From an uncultured Bacteroidales bacterium (lineage in GTDB: Bacteria; Bacteroidota; Bacteroidia; Bacteroidales; UBA3824): a stretch of DNA of 64,000 nucleotides. Position 1 is the first letter of the stretch. Each line of letters begins with the position of its first letter. Position numbers and translations under genes: made by a program. This document shows, in pieces, positions 35,635 through 42,411 of this stretch. The stretch covers positions 1 through 64,000 of the forward strand of contig CALFIU010000044.1 in the NCBI GenBank assembly GCA_937877455.1. The letters are read 5' to 3'. Below the pieces are notes generated by a model. It searched no databases and had not been told where the DNA came from. It saw only the letters and a list, made by a program, of their open reading frames with translations.

Positions 35635-36793
35635 ATTCTATCGCTTTTATCATGTTTTTTCCAAGCAAAAGGTAATCTTCTATTTGCCAAACTTTGCCTT
35701 GGCTATTAAAATTCCAATCACATTCTATTGTTGTTGAAAAGTTTAAATTGTTGTAAATCATTGCATTGTACCAGTCGGCTGAAGTTCCGCCAGGCATGTC
35801 GTGAGCATCGTTGATTGGTTTTGGTGTGTATCCAGCAATTTTATTAAATTTTAGCCAATATTTTTTCATATTTTCTGTTTGAGGTTGGCGGCAATAGATG
35901 TCGTAATAAGAAAAAATGTTGTTGGTTTTACCGCCCGGAAAAACGCTGTGTATGTCAAAAAAGTAGGAATATTTAAATTTTTTTGCGCTTTCGGCAATTT
36001 TAATTTTAGTTTGATGAATAATATTTCGTTTTTCTGTAGCCCAGTCGCGATTGTAATCTTTTGGCAACGACATACGACCACTTTGTCCATCGGCAACGTT
36101 ATCTACATCAACCATAGGGATTATTTTGAAAACAAATTTTTTTAGCATTTTAGATTTTTTACATTCGTTGCTAAGCAAGTATTCTGTCATGCCTTCAACA
36201 ACATAATTCGCAATGCTTTCAAATGCGTGTTGCCGTCCTATTATCCATATAAGTTTTTTGTTTTTCTTATTTAATTTTTTATCGGTTATTGTTAATATTG
36301 GTACAATTCTTCCACTATCTGATATTATAGAATTGTCGATGGTAAGATGTTTATCATTTTTTTTTGAGTTTAGATAATTAATAAGTTTTTGGTATCCGTA
36401 TGGAAATCCAGTGGCAGTATATAATGTGTCTTTTTGTGGAAATAAACTATATTTATTTATCATATTTATAGAATTTGCTCTTATATTAAAGAAATCTATA
36501 TTGTTGTAACTATATACAGGATTGTTTGGCGCATAATAATTATTTGTATATTTTCCTTTTAATGTAAGAATTGTGTCGGTGCGATAGCCCGTTATTCCAA
36601 AGTAAAACCACACTTTTTCTGTGTTTATAGTGTTGCAATATGGTTCAAAAGTTATTGTATTTTTTGCACTATCGTATGTTATTGAACCAACATTATAACT
36701 TTCAAAATCTTTTATTATTTTTATTTGACTATTAGCATAAAAATTTATTATTATAAATAATAACGTTATATTTTTTTTTAGATTTAATTTCAT
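35633..36793 (-). CDS. Secreted M14 zinc carboxypeptidase, CCP/AGBL-like
   Basis: A 386-residue exported peptidase: signal peptide MKLNLKKNITLLFIIINF to about residue 22. An N-terminal beta sandwich (about 25-130, ending SLFPQKDTLYTATGFPYGY) precedes the M14 domain, the domain order of cytosolic carboxypeptidases. Zinc ligands are His189 and Glu192 in GRQHAFES and His282 in FFDIHSVFPGG. NRDW (248-251) supplies the substrate-binding Asn/Arg, and Glu357 in TTIECDW is the catalytic base. It should remove C-terminal residues from peptides in the periplasm. It is monocistronic and convergent with the lipoprotein gene. Confidence 0.8.
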   Translation of the reverse strand: MKLNLKKNITLLFIIINFYANSQIKIIKDFESYNVGSITYDSAKNTITFEPYCNTINTEKVWFYFGITGYRTDTILTLKGKYTNNYYAPNNPVYSYNNIDFFNIRANSINMINKYSLFPQKDTLYTATGFPYGYQKLINYLNSKKNDKHLTIDNSIISDSGRIVPILTITDKKLNKKNKKLIWIIGRQHAFESIANYVVEGMTEYLLSNECKKSKMLKKFVFKIIPMVDVDNVADGQSGRMSLPKDYNRDWATEKRNIIHQTKIKIAESAKKFKYSYFFDIHSVFPGGKTNNIFSYYDIYCRQPQTENMKKYWLKFNKIAGYTPKPINDAHDMPGGTSADWYNAMIYNNLNFSTTIECDWNFNSQGKVWQIEDYLLLGKNMIKAIE

Positions 36794-36907
36794 ATTTTAA
36801 TTTATTTTGTGGTTCAAAATTAAATTATTATAGAAAAGTTTTCGCTTTTTTGCGATTTTTTTTGTTTAATCATCGATGTTTAATTAGTTTTGTTATCAAT
36901 CTTTTAT

Positions 36908-36915
36908 TACTTTTG
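36908..36915 (+). promoter_or_regulatory. Candidate -7 element of the SDR/flavoprotein operon
   Basis: TACTTTTG matches TAnnTTTG and ends 12 bases before the ATG at 36928, which would give a very short leader. No TTTG stands at the right distance upstream. Confidence 0.4.
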
Positions 36916-36927
36916 TAAAAAAATGAT

Positions 36928-37713
36928 ATGAATTTTGTTGATAAAAACGTATGGATAACTGGTGCATCGTCAGGTATTGGCGAGGCGTTAACGTACAGAT
37001 TTAATAGTCTTGGAGCGCGTGTAATAATTTCGTCGCGACGCGAAAGCGAGTTACAACGTGTAAAAAATGCGTGCAAATATCCCCAAAAGGTTGAAATTGT
37101 AGTTTTAGATTTGGAAAAATACCACGACATAGATAATATCGTTAGTCCTTATTTGCAACAATTTGGCAACATTGATATTTTGATAAACAATGGCGGTGCA
37201 AGTCAAAGAGCATTGGTCGTTGACGAAGATTTGAATGTTGTAGAGCGGATGATTAATGTAAATTTTATGGGTGCTGTTGCATTAACAAAGGCTATTTTAC
37301 CGAGCATGATTGCACAGAAATCAGGGCATATTGTTTGTATGAGTAGTCTTGCTGGAAAATTTGGAATTCCGTTGCGGTCGGGTTATGCCGCTGCAAAACA
37401 TGCTTTGCATGGTTTTTTTGAAACTTTACGAGCCGAAAATTATGATAATGGAATCCGCGTTTTGATGGTTTGTCCGGGCTATATTCGTACAAATGTGGCA
37501 ATTAATGCACTTACTGCTGATGGCTCTCCTCAACAAACAAACGACCCTGGACAAGAAGCTGGGCTTGACCCAGATGTGTTAGCTCAGAAAATAATTAAGG
37601 GAATTGAAAAAGAAAAACTTGAAATTACTGCTGGCGGTGGTGAAACTAATGGTATTTGGGTTAGTAGATTTTTTCCGAGACTTTTTGCTAAGATAATTCG
37701 TAATAAAAAATAA
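36928..37713 (+). CDS. Short-chain dehydrogenase/reductase
   Basis: A 261-residue SDR. The nucleotide-binding motif is TGASSGIG (11-18), followed by the NNGG motif (97-100, the NNAG site with Gly for Ala). The catalytic triad is Ser140 in CMSSLAG, Tyr153 and Lys157 in YAAAKHA. An Arg/Ser pair after the second strand (SSRRES) suggests NADP preference. The C-terminal FFPRLFAKIIRNKK is hydrophobic and basic and may touch the membrane, as in DHRS7-like SDRs. The substrate is unknown. It is followed after one base by the COG2509 flavoprotein, so the two form an operon. Confidence 0.85.
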   Translation: MNFVDKNVWITGASSGIGEALTYRFNSLGARVIISSRRESELQRVKNACKYPQKVEIVVLDLEKYHDIDNIVSPYLQQFGNIDILINNGGASQRALVVDEDLNVVERMINVNFMGAVALTKAILPSMIAQKSGHIVCMSSLAGKFGIPLRSGYAAAKHALHGFFETLRAENYDNGIRVLMVCPGYIRTNVAINALTADGSPQQTNDPGQEAGLDPDVLAQKIIKGIEKEKLEITAGGGETNGIWVSRFFPRLFAKIIRNKK

Positions 37714-37714
37714 A

Positions 37715-39268
37715 ATGACAACTGTAGATTTGGTTTTAACACCATATCAAGCTTTTGATAAAGATAATTTTCTTCCTATTGCAGCCCAAAAGGCAGGATT
37801 TGATGTTTCTGATATTCAGGATTTTAAGATAATTCATAAATCTGTTGATGCACGAGGGCGAGATATAACAATAAATCTCAAAATTTCGCTATTTACGGGT
37901 TTTGAAAAGCCGCAAAATATTGCAGAAAACTACCATTACCAAAATGTTGAAAATTCACCAGAAGTGGTTGTAGTTGGAGCAGGACCAGCAGGATTGTTTG
38001 CAGCGTTGCGGCTTGTGGAACTTGGTTATAAGCCAATTGTTCTCGAGCGCGGCAAAAATGTACATGATCGTAAGCGAGATATTGCAGCATTGAGTACCAA
38101 AAATATTCTTGACGAAAATTCAAATTATTGTTTTGGTGAAGGTGGTGCGGGAACTTTTTCTGACGGCAAACTTTATACGAGGTCAAATAAACGTGGAAAT
38201 ATAAGTCGTATTTTAGAAATTTTTTATATTCATGGTGCCAACGAAAACATTCTTTATGAGTCGCGACCTCATATAGGAACCGACAAATTGCCTCGCATTG
38301 TAGAAAATATGCGAGAAAAAATAATTGCTTGTGGTGGTAAAGTGTTGTTTCAGACACGGGTTGAAGATTTTGAATTTTCGGGCGAAAATCTTACTTCTGT
38401 GGTTGATCAGAACGGTAACAAAATACCATGTAGAGCTGTTATTTTGGCGGCAGGTCATAGTGCAGAAGATGTTTATTTGATGCTTGATAAAAAAGGAGTA
38501 AAACTCGAGTCAAAAGGTTTTGCAATGGGAGTAAGGGTTGAGCATCCACGAGAGTTAATAGACGAATTACAATATAAAAATGCTGATACTCAATATCTTC
38601 CAGCGGCAACATATACTTTAACTGCACAAGCCGATGGTAGGGGCGTGTATTCTTTTTGTATGTGTCCAGGAGGTCAAATTGTTCCATCTGCAACTGCAAA
38701 AAATCAAACGGTTGTTAATGGAATGTCTGCATCGGCGCGTAATAATGTGTATTCTAATTCGGGAATTGTAGTTGAGTTGCGTCCTGAAGACTATGTTTCA
38801 TTTGGAGATGATGCACTTGCAGGATTGAGGTTTCAAAAAAATGTTGAATATCTCGCACACGTCAATGGAAATAGCACGCAATCGGCTCCTGCACAGCGAC
38901 TTGACGATTTTGTAAAAGGACGTATTTCGTCTATACTTCCAGAAACATCATACGTGCCAGGTACAATAATTTCGCCAGTTCATTTTTGGTTGCCAGATAT
39001 TATTGGAAAACGACTACAAGAAGGTTTTAAACAATTTGATAAAAAAATGCGAGGATTTGTAACGTCAGAGGCGCAAGTTTTAGCAGTAGAATCGCGTACT
39101 TCGTCGCCTGTAAGGATTGTTCGTGATTCAGAAACCCTATCAAGCGTAACTTTTGTAAACCTTTTTCCATGTGGAGAGGGGGCAGGTTATGCAGGAGGAA
39201 TTGTGTCTTCTGCCATGGACGGCGAAAATGCAGCGGAATCTGTTGCTAAATTTATTACAAAATCTTGA
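37715..39268 (+). CDS. COG2509-type FAD-dependent oxidoreductase
   Basis: A 517-residue flavoprotein of the uncharacterised COG2509 family. A roughly 85-residue N-terminal domain (with HKSVDARGRDITINL) precedes the FAD-binding Rossmann motif VVVGAGPAGLFAALRL (about 86-101). The family block FGEGGAGTFSDGKLYTR (about 138-154) follows, then the substrate domain with FCMCPGGQIV. The C-terminus has NLFPCGEGAGYAGGIVSSAMDG for the flavin. Related to aminoacetone/BaiN-like oxidoreductases by sequence pattern; the substrate is unknown. It begins one base after the SDR gene. Confidence 0.85.
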   Translation: MTTVDLVLTPYQAFDKDNFLPIAAQKAGFDVSDIQDFKIIHKSVDARGRDITINLKISLFTGFEKPQNIAENYHYQNVENSPEVVVVGAGPAGLFAALRLVELGYKPIVLERGKNVHDRKRDIAALSTKNILDENSNYCFGEGGAGTFSDGKLYTRSNKRGNISRILEIFYIHGANENILYESRPHIGTDKLPRIVENMREKIIACGGKVLFQTRVEDFEFSGENLTSVVDQNGNKIPCRAVILAAGHSAEDVYLMLDKKGVKLESKGFAMGVRVEHPRELIDELQYKNADTQYLPAATYTLTAQADGRGVYSFCMCPGGQIVPSATAKNQTVVNGMSASARNNVYSNSGIVVELRPEDYVSFGDDALAGLRFQKNVEYLAHVNGNSTQSAPAQRLDDFVKGRISSILPETSYVPGTIISPVHFWLPDIIGKRLQEGFKQFDKKMRGFVTSEAQVLAVESRTSSPVRIVRDSETLSSVTFVNLFPCGEGAGYAGGIVSSAMDGENAAESVAKFITKS

Positions 39269-39322
39269 ATTTTAATTGAATATGTAATGGTTGTAAAAAA
39301 AATATTTGTAAAAACAAAAAAC

Positions 39323-39353
39323 TTTGTTGGATAAAATTTTTTTTATAACTTTG
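39323..39353 (+). promoter_or_regulatory. Promoter of pta-ackA
   Basis: TTTG (39323-39326), 19 bases, TAACTTTG (39346-39353): a perfect Bacteroidetes promoter, 36 bases upstream of the pta start at 39390. It rules out the longer frame that would begin at 39324. Confidence 0.8.
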
Positions 39354-39389
39354 CTCAATAAAAATTACAAAACAAAAATCATAATATCC

Positions 39390-40391
39390 ATGACATTATT
39401 GGAACAAATAAGAGAGAATGCCAAAACGGCAAACAAACGTATAGTTTTGCCCGAAGGCGAGGAAGAACGCACTCTCAAAGCCGCTGAAACCATTCTCGGC
39501 GAAGGTATTGCACAATTAGTGCTTATTGGAAACCCCGATACAATAAAGGCTGAAGCCGAAAAATTTGGATTAAAAAACATTCAAAAAGCCGAAATTGTCA
39601 ATCCTAAGACATTTGAAAACAAACAACAGTATGCTGAGCTTATGGCTCAAATACGTGGTTCAAAAGGTATGACTGTTGAAAAGGCATTAAAACAGCTTGA
39701 TAGTCCGTATTATCTTGGTACATTGATGATTAAAGCAGGACATGCAGATGGAATGGTTGCAGGTGCAATTTGTTCTACAGCCGACACAATTCGTCCTGCA
39801 TTGCAATATATCAAAACAGCCCCTGGTGTAAGTACAGTTTCGGGAGCTTTTGTGGTTGTTGTTAAAGATAAAAATTATGGACAAGATGGCGTTTTCTTGT
39901 TTGCGGATTGTGCTGTAAACATTGCTCCAAATGCAGAACAACTTGCTGATATTGCAATAATTTCTGCTAAAACAGCCAAAGCACTTGCAGGTATTGATCC
40001 AAAAGTTGCAATGTTGAGTTTTTCAACTAAAGGGTCAGCACAGCACGAAATGGTTGACAAAGTAACAGAGGCTACAAAAATAGCTCAAGAACGCGCACCA
40101 GAACTCGAAATAGATGGCGAACTTCAAGCAGATGCAGCTATGGTTCAAAAGGTTGCCGATTTAAAAGCCCCTGGCAGTAAAGTAGCAGGAAATGCTAACG
40201 TTTTGGTTTTCCCTTCATTAGAAGCTGGAAATATTGGTTATAAACTTGTACAACGTCTTGCTGGTGCAGATGCTGTTGGACCTATTCTTCAAGGTATGGC
40301 TGCTCCTGTAAATGATTTGTCGCGTGGTTGCTACGTTGAAGATATTGTTAACATGGTGGCTATTACTGCTTTACAGGCTGTAAGTAAATAA
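39390..40391 (+). CDS. pta: Phosphate acetyltransferase
   Basis: Pta converts acetyl-CoA and phosphate to acetyl phosphate, the first half of acetate fermentation. The 333 residues (start chosen below the promoter) make it the short, single-domain form. Typical blocks are ANKRIVLPEGEEERTLKAA (15-33), DGMVAGAICSTADTIRPAL, FADCAVNIAPNAEQLADIA, MLSFSTKGSAQH, LQADAAMV and VFPSLEAGNIGYKLVQRL. It is followed 59 bases downstream by ackA with no terminator between, so the two form an operon. Cytoplasmic. Confidence 0.95.
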   Translation: MTLLEQIRENAKTANKRIVLPEGEEERTLKAAETILGEGIAQLVLIGNPDTIKAEAEKFGLKNIQKAEIVNPKTFENKQQYAELMAQIRGSKGMTVEKALKQLDSPYYLGTLMIKAGHADGMVAGAICSTADTIRPALQYIKTAPGVSTVSGAFVVVVKDKNYGQDGVFLFADCAVNIAPNAEQLADIAIISAKTAKALAGIDPKVAMLSFSTKGSAQHEMVDKVTEATKIAQERAPELEIDGELQADAAMVQKVADLKAPGSKVAGNANVLVFPSLEAGNIGYKLVQRLAGADAVGPILQGMAAPVNDLSRGCYVEDIVNMVAITALQAVSK

Positions 40392-40450
40392 TTTTTTATT
40401 TAAATTTTACTTCGATAAATACAGATATTAGTGTTTGTTGAGGTTGTAAA

Positions 40451-41665
40451 ATGGTAAAAAAAGTGAAAATTTTAGTAATTAATTGTGGTTCGTCGTCCTT
40501 AAAATATCAACTTTTTGATATGGACAAAAACGAAGTTTTAGCAAAGGGTGGCGTTGAAAAAATTGGTCTTCAAGATTCTTTTTTAAAACATCAAAAAGGT
40601 GAGGGTGAAAAAACTAAGATAGAAAAACCAATGAATGATCATAAAGAAGCTATTGAGTTGGTGCTTAGTACTTTAACCGATCAAAAACTTGGTGTTATAT
40701 CCTCACTTAGCGACATTGATGCAGCAGGACATAGAGTTTTGCATGGTGGCGAATTTTTTAAGGAATCTGTTTTGATAAACGACGAAGTTATTGCAAAAAT
40801 TGAAGAAATAGCTCCACTTGGTCCGTTACATCAAATGGCCAACCTCAAAGGAATACGTGCAATAAAGGCTTTACTTCCAACTTTGCCACAAGTTGCTGTT
40901 TTTGATACAGCATTTCATCAAACAATTCCAGATTATGCGTATTTGTATGCTATTCCTTATGAATTGTATGAAAAATATCATATTCGTCGTTATGGTTTCC
41001 ATGGTTCGAGCCACAGATATGTATCAAAACGTGCTTGCGAAATTCTTGGACTTGACTATAATAAAACCAAAATAATTACATGCCATATTGGAAATGGAGC
41101 TTCATTGGCTGCCATAGAAAACGGTAAAGTTGTTGATACATCAATGGGATTGACTCCTTGTGAGGGTGTAATGATGGGAACTCGTTGTGGAGATATTGAT
41201 CCTGCTGTTTTCCCATATCTTTTCTCTAACAATGCACTTGACCCTAAGGATATGGATAATTTTATTAATAAAAAATCAGGTGTACTTGGTGTTAGTGGTG
41301 TTTCGTCAGACATGCGCGATGTTGAGGAAGCCGCTTTTGTTAGAAAAGAAAAACGTGCTGCCTTATCTCTTAAAATGTATGACTATCGTATAAAGAAATA
41401 CGTTGGAGCTTACATGGCAGCAATGAATGGTTGTGATGTGCTTGTTTTCACTGGTGGAATAGGAGAGAAGGGCGATACAACACGTCGTGGTGTTGCAATG
41501 CATCTTGAAAATCTTGGTATTGAGTTTGATGATACAATTAACACAGGACTTAGGGATAAAGAGATGGTTATTTCAAAACCAACGTCAAAAGTAAAGGTTA
41601 TTGTTGTTCCCACCAACGAAGAACTCGTTATTGCTCAAGATACACTTGCGCTTACAAAAAAATAG
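40451..41665 (+). CDS. ackA: Acetate kinase
   Basis: AckA makes ATP from acetyl phosphate, completing acetate formation from the product of Pta. The 404 residues are normal. Motifs: ILVINCGSSSLKYQLFD (7-23), AGHRVLHGGEFF, FDTAFHQTIPDYAYLY with the catalytic Asp, YGFHGSSHRYV, HIGNGASLAAIENGKVVDTS, MTRCGDIDP-like MGTRCGDIDP, FTGGIGE and PTNEELVIAQDT near the end. It starts ATG-GTA-AAA after a 59-base gap and ends before a strong terminator. Confidence 0.96.
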   Translation: MVKKVKILVINCGSSSLKYQLFDMDKNEVLAKGGVEKIGLQDSFLKHQKGEGEKTKIEKPMNDHKEAIELVLSTLTDQKLGVISSLSDIDAAGHRVLHGGEFFKESVLINDEVIAKIEEIAPLGPLHQMANLKGIRAIKALLPTLPQVAVFDTAFHQTIPDYAYLYAIPYELYEKYHIRRYGFHGSSHRYVSKRACEILGLDYNKTKIITCHIGNGASLAAIENGKVVDTSMGLTPCEGVMMGTRCGDIDPAVFPYLFSNNALDPKDMDNFINKKSGVLGVSGVSSDMRDVEEAAFVRKEKRAALSLKMYDYRIKKYVGAYMAAMNGCDVLVFTGGIGEKGDTTRRGVAMHLENLGIEFDDTINTGLRDKEMVISKPTSKVKVIVVPTNEELVIAQDTLALTKK

Positions 41666-41686
41666 ATTAAAGCTTTTTAGTTACAA

Positions 41687-41715
41687 AAAACCATGGATTT
41701 GTCCATGGTTTTTTT
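41687..41715 (+). terminator. Intrinsic terminator of pta-ackA
   Basis: AACCATGGA and TCCATGGTT form a perfect 9-bp stem around TTTG, followed by a T-run. It lies 22 bases after the ackA stop. The next 220 bases (41716-41935) are very AT-rich; I see no gene in them. Confidence 0.85.
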
Positions 41716-41935
41716 GTATTTTTTGTGTAGATAATTTTGTAACATTTTTTATTTTGTTGGATTAATTGTTTAGTTAAAACGGCGATTATCCTATAAATAT
41801 AGTTATTTATTACGTTAATAACAACACAAATAATTTTTCTAAGATTTTATTGGTAAAATTTGATAATAAAGCATGACAAAATTTTAAATAAAAACTTTTT
41901 TAGTAGTTGTAATAATAAAAATATATAAAAAAGCC

Positions 41936-41981
41936 GTTGTGATTTGCTTTCAAATTTTATAACTTTGCAGGGCAAATATAG
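41936..41981 (+). CRISPR. Single type II-C CRISPR repeat (relic)
   Basis: The first 21 bases (41936-41956, beginning GTTGTGATTTGC) are complementary to the anti-repeat of the tracrRNA gene at 42247-42267: 20 perfect pairs and one G-U. GTTGTGATTTGC is how Bacteroidales II-C repeats begin in my recollection. The 3' end of the repeat is estimated from the usual 46-47 bases. Only one copy is present, so there is no array and no spacer. The repeat contains its own promoter-like signals: GTTG (41936-41939), 20 bases, TAACTTTG (41960-41967). Confidence 0.7.
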
Positions 41982-41994
41982 TTTTTTTTTACTA

Positions 41995-42171
41995 CTATGG
42001 GCTGTTTTTGGATGTTTTGCCGCTGTTGAAATTGCTCAAAGCATCTTCACCCATAGGTATGATTCTACTCCCTGCTGCACTAATACCACACGGGGCGTTG
42101 TTGTCGTCAACATTCACCACCGCCCATCCTATAGAGTTGGTTCCTAAGTCAAGTCCTAATATCTTTTTCAT
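41995..42171 (-). pseudogene. cas9: Truncated cas9 (N-terminal RuvC-I segment only)
   Basis: The 58-codon frame begins MKKILGLDLGTNSIGWAVV, the RuvC-I motif of type II-C Cas9, with catalytic Asp8. It continues with GSRIIPMGEDALSNFNSGKT, as in Bacteroidetes Cas9 proteins, then loses homology (SKNSP) and stops; a full Cas9 has over 1000 residues. The bridge helix, recognition lobe, HNH and remaining RuvC parts are gone, as are cas1 and cas2. The next recognisable sequence on that side is the CRISPR repeat, so everything between was deleted. Start taken at the second ATG (42169-42171), as in the family. Its promoter is intact. Confidence 0.8.
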
Positions 42172-42189
42172 TGTCGGAAAATTTTTTCC

Positions 42190-42222
42190 CAAAAATAAGA
42201 ATAAAAAATTTTGTAGTACAAA
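42190..42222 (-). promoter_or_regulatory. Promoter of the cas9 remnant
   Basis: The minus strand reads TTTG, 21 bases, TATTTTTG, ending 18 bases before the cas9 ATG. It overlaps the divergent tracrRNA promoter, so the two transcripts probably compete for polymerase. Confidence 0.6.
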
Positions 42223-42240
42223 TTAATTTGCATATATTTG
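42210..42240 (+). promoter_or_regulatory. Promoter of the tracrRNA
   Basis: TTTG (42210-42213), 19 bases, TATATTTG (42233-42240): a perfect consensus. Transcription would begin about 6-7 bases later, exactly where the anti-repeat begins (42247). Confidence 0.75.
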
Positions 42241-42246
42241 CACTAC

Positions 42247-42332
42247 AATTTGAAAGCAAATCACAATAAGGATTATTCCGTTGTGAAAACATTAGGTTTG
42301 CGCCTCGTCCTTCAACGGGGCGCACTTTTTTT
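42247..42332 (+). ncRNA. tracrRNA of a type II-C CRISPR system
   Basis: An RNA gene of about 86 bases. Bases 42247-42267 are the anti-repeat, pairing with the CRISPR repeat at 41936-41956. A short GGATTATTCC hairpin (42270-42279) and the CGTTGTGAAAAC segment typical of II-C tracrRNAs follow. It ends in a 10-bp terminator stem (TGCGCCTCGT at 42299-42308 with ACGGGGCGCA at 42315-42324) and seven T. Promoter, pairing region, folded body and terminator all look intact although cas9 is destroyed. It would need a Cas9 encoded elsewhere, or another role. Confidence 0.8.
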
Positions 42333-42340
42333 ATAAAAAA

Positions 42341-42390
42341 AACACCTAAAAAATGGTATTACGTATATCCAATACCATTTTTTAGGTGTT
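42341..42390. repeat. Perfect 20-bp palindrome, bidirectional terminator-like
   Basis: Two perfectly complementary 20-base arms (42341-42360 and 42371-42390) enclose a 10-base loop. Runs of T/A flank both sides, so it can end transcripts from the tracrRNA side and from the lipoprotein gene ending at 42412. The arms are longer and more perfect than usual for a terminator, so a small mobile hairpin is an alternative. Confidence 0.7.
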
Positions 42391-42411
42391 AAAAAAGATA
42401 AGAGTTCCTTT

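Noticed and set aside
41716..41935. Further degenerate CRISPR repeats upstream of the single repeat
   Set aside because: No second stretch resembling GTTGTGATTTGC or its complement was found; the region is plain A/T-rich sequence.
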